The notes beneath the pieces were generated by a model. The model was given only the letters and a program-made list of their open reading frames with translations, did no database searches and had not been told where the DNA came from. Shown piece after piece: positions 61,899 to 64,000 of a stretch of 64,000 nt of DNA. Origin of the DNA: Gavia stellata (Eukaryota > Chordata > Aves > Gaviiformes > Gaviidae). A program made the position numbers and the translations under genes. Where the stretch lies: NCBI RefSeq assembly GCF_030936135.1, contig NC_082599.1, positions 2,218,847-2,282,846 on the forward strand, read 5' to 3'. How positions within the stretch are numbered: the first letter of the stretch is position 1; each line of letters starts with the position of its first letter.

Positions 61899-64000
61899 CA
61901 AGTTTCATAAGTGTCTCATAAGTTACAAATTGGGGTGAGATTTGTGGAGGATCCCATTCCCACGGCTAAAAACCCTAAGCAGTAAGAGTAAGGTGAACTC
62001 CTTCTCTCAGAGTTTTCTTGATCAAATCTAGTTTGGTATTTCTAGAGGGGTAAATGGTTTTAATTGTCATAGGTGGTTGAATGCCGATTTGCTGTGCTGT
62101 CTATTTAAGGGCAGACCTCTTGGAGACGGCATGTTTATCAGTTCCATTGCACTGCAACTGCCTCTCCCCCATCCCTTGAGTGAATGTTTCTAGTGACGGT
62201 GTTAAGCCCAGCTTTAAACCATGCTCCCCAGAGTGACACATGCAAGCACGGGAAACAAAGATTTAAAACTGAGGTCAAGCAGGAGAGCAAAATATAAAGC
62301 CTGAACTGCCTGATACTGCTTTCTGTAGACAAACGAATGTTAGTAGCATCCCCTAAGCTCCTGGCTAGAAATGATATCACGTGCTCTGTGTTTAAGATCT
62401 GTGGCTGCAGATAGCCAGCGACAATTTCATTAATAACGATCTGGTCAGATAATGGGAGAGAGACCTAGAGCTGATAGGATAGATTTCTAAAGACTTCCAT
62501 GGAAAACTGCTGTGTTTATTTAATACTGTTCGTAGAAGCAGCTTAGTTCAGACAAAACTCCAGGCGTAGACCCCTTTTTTCAAAAAGAAAAGCTCCATCT
62601 GTCAATGTGTCCCTGATTTTTTTTTGTTTGTTTTTTTTTTTTGTTCTGTTTCTTTTTTACAACTAAAAGTCTCTTGGATCTACTTTATTTTTTTAATTCA
62701 AGTCCTGAAACCAGCAAGTTCCCAAGATCAAAAAAGGACTTTCTGTCTTCAGGTTGATCAGGACTAAAACTTGCCAATCTGCAAAATATGTCTTTGGGTA
62801 TGTTTTTTCCCTTACTTTTCCCCCCCGAATCAAAGCAGGATGGGGAAGCAATTGCAGTATTACATTTACAAGATGAGAAGCATGTCTCATACACAACCTT
62901 AGATGCTCTTGAAATATCTGCGTCCTCATCGCTGTCCTGTCTACTGCGGAAATGTCCTGGACTGCAGAGCACTATTGACACTTACCCTGTATCAGTCTTT
63001 ACCTTAAGAAACACTAACGTCTATACAATGTAGGTGATGGAACAAGCTGTGTCTCACTCTCCATATCCAGCCCAAACCTAATCTGGTCCTAAAGGCTGGA
63101 TGTAGAGATGTCTGCAGTGTGTTGAAGGCTCCCATCATGGATGCAGCAGAGTCAGAGTGGTCCTAGCTCTAGGTTGGCTCAGTGGTCGCTCAAGTAGCAG
63201 CAAATCACTGTCATTTTTGGCCCAGATTTTTAAAGCAAAACATCAATTCATGCTGTAACCTGTGGCAATCCGGCAGCTGCTGCACAATCAGCTGAGCTGT
63301 CCATGCAATGGGGACAGGTTATCTGATGGCAGGAAATATCCTGGTCTGGAAGGTGGAGGTCTTATCTCAGTTGAGGACAGCGTGTAGGGGGCAGGAATGT
63401 GAAGAGGAAGATAAAGAAAATCCTGGCTGTCTGGCCTGTTGTTGGAGGCATCCTAAGAAGCAAGGATGATGAGGGCTGGGGAGAAGTGGGAGAAGAGAAA
63501 AAGCAGCAAATGAGTAGGAGCATACTGAGAACTGGGTTGCACAGATCATGACTTGCGTTGTCCACATCCAGTAAGGATGTCTCAGATCTGAAATGCAGAG
63601 GTGCAGACATCAGGACTTGGGGCTTCTGCTGCTGCTCTTTGGGGTTAAGGCTGAGAAGCAACTTGGAGGTCTCAGACTGAATATGACATTTGTGCAAATT
63701 CTGAGAATTTTGGGAAAACTAGCTGAGTGACTGGAAACAGAATTCTGCTGAGTAAACACAAGCAAAAGTAAAAGAGGTGTCCCAAACCAGACTGTTACAC
63801 CCCTCCGTGTCAGCAGAGTTTCACCACAGCTTTACCAGACTGGAGTTAAAAAGAATAATGGGGGAAAAACATGAATCCAAAGCACGCACAACAAAACACT
63901 TGAGCAAAACTGTACAGAAACAAGCCACAAAGCTGAGCTTGAGGCCCAGACCCAAATGCACTCAGTGGGTTGAACCAGAAGACCTTAGATGTAAGGTGGG
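61899..64000. other. Upstream flank, distal part
   Basis: It contains a T-rich tract at 62610-62660. I see no gene, RNA or mobile element. Confidence 0.55.
62610..62660 (+). repeat. T-rich low-complexity tract
   Basis: Interrupted T runs with single G and C bases over about 50 bases, upstream of TMIE. Confidence 0.75.

Overview
The window looks like bird nuclear DNA. It carries six truncated CR1 retrotransposon copies that share the avian CR1 3' end (a TTGGACT-CGATGATCTT-like stretch, then TTCCAACCT and a short ATTCTATG repeat). It also has long introns, low gene density and vertebrate splice signals. I cannot name the species.

One gene can be assembled with confidence: TMIE (transmembrane inner ear expressed), on the minus strand. 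Its four coding exons lie at 52615-52517, 38373-38256, 21120-20971 and 16517-16195. All junctions have AG/GT signals and compatible phases (0, 1, 1), and together they encode a 229-residue protein. The order is a short N-terminal leader, a small extracellular segment, one membrane helix, a strongly conserved basic juxtamembrane and cytoplasmic segment, and a 107-residue Lys/Gly/Glu tail. TMIE is a subunit of the hair-cell mechanotransduction channel complex (TMC1/2, LHFPL5, PCDH15). The three arginines mutated in human DFNB6 deafness are all present. The tail is much longer than the mammalian one.

Layout: 1-15975 lies downstream of TMIE and holds one CR1 copy, a short tandem repeat and a G-rich tract, with no gene I can support. 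15976-52615 is TMIE, with introns of about 14.1, 17.1 and 4.5 kb; introns 1 and 2 contain four CR1 fragments. Intron 1, just inside exon 1, also has a 72-bp-arm inverted repeat followed at once by a 74-bp tandem duplication. 52616-64000 lies upstream. It holds an AT-rich homeodomain/POU-like site close to exon 1, a TATA-box and splice-donor pair near 55.5 kb that could be a remote untranslated first exon, an isolated plus-strand donor at 55868, and one more CR1.

Apart from TMIE, the open reading frames are short, lack family signatures, and are best read as chance frames or CR1 remnants. I found no bacterial-type operon, CRISPR array, tRNA or rRNA gene. The points most worth checking are the long charged tail, the odd N-terminus of TMIE, and the structured repeats and possible regulatory sites around its first exon.
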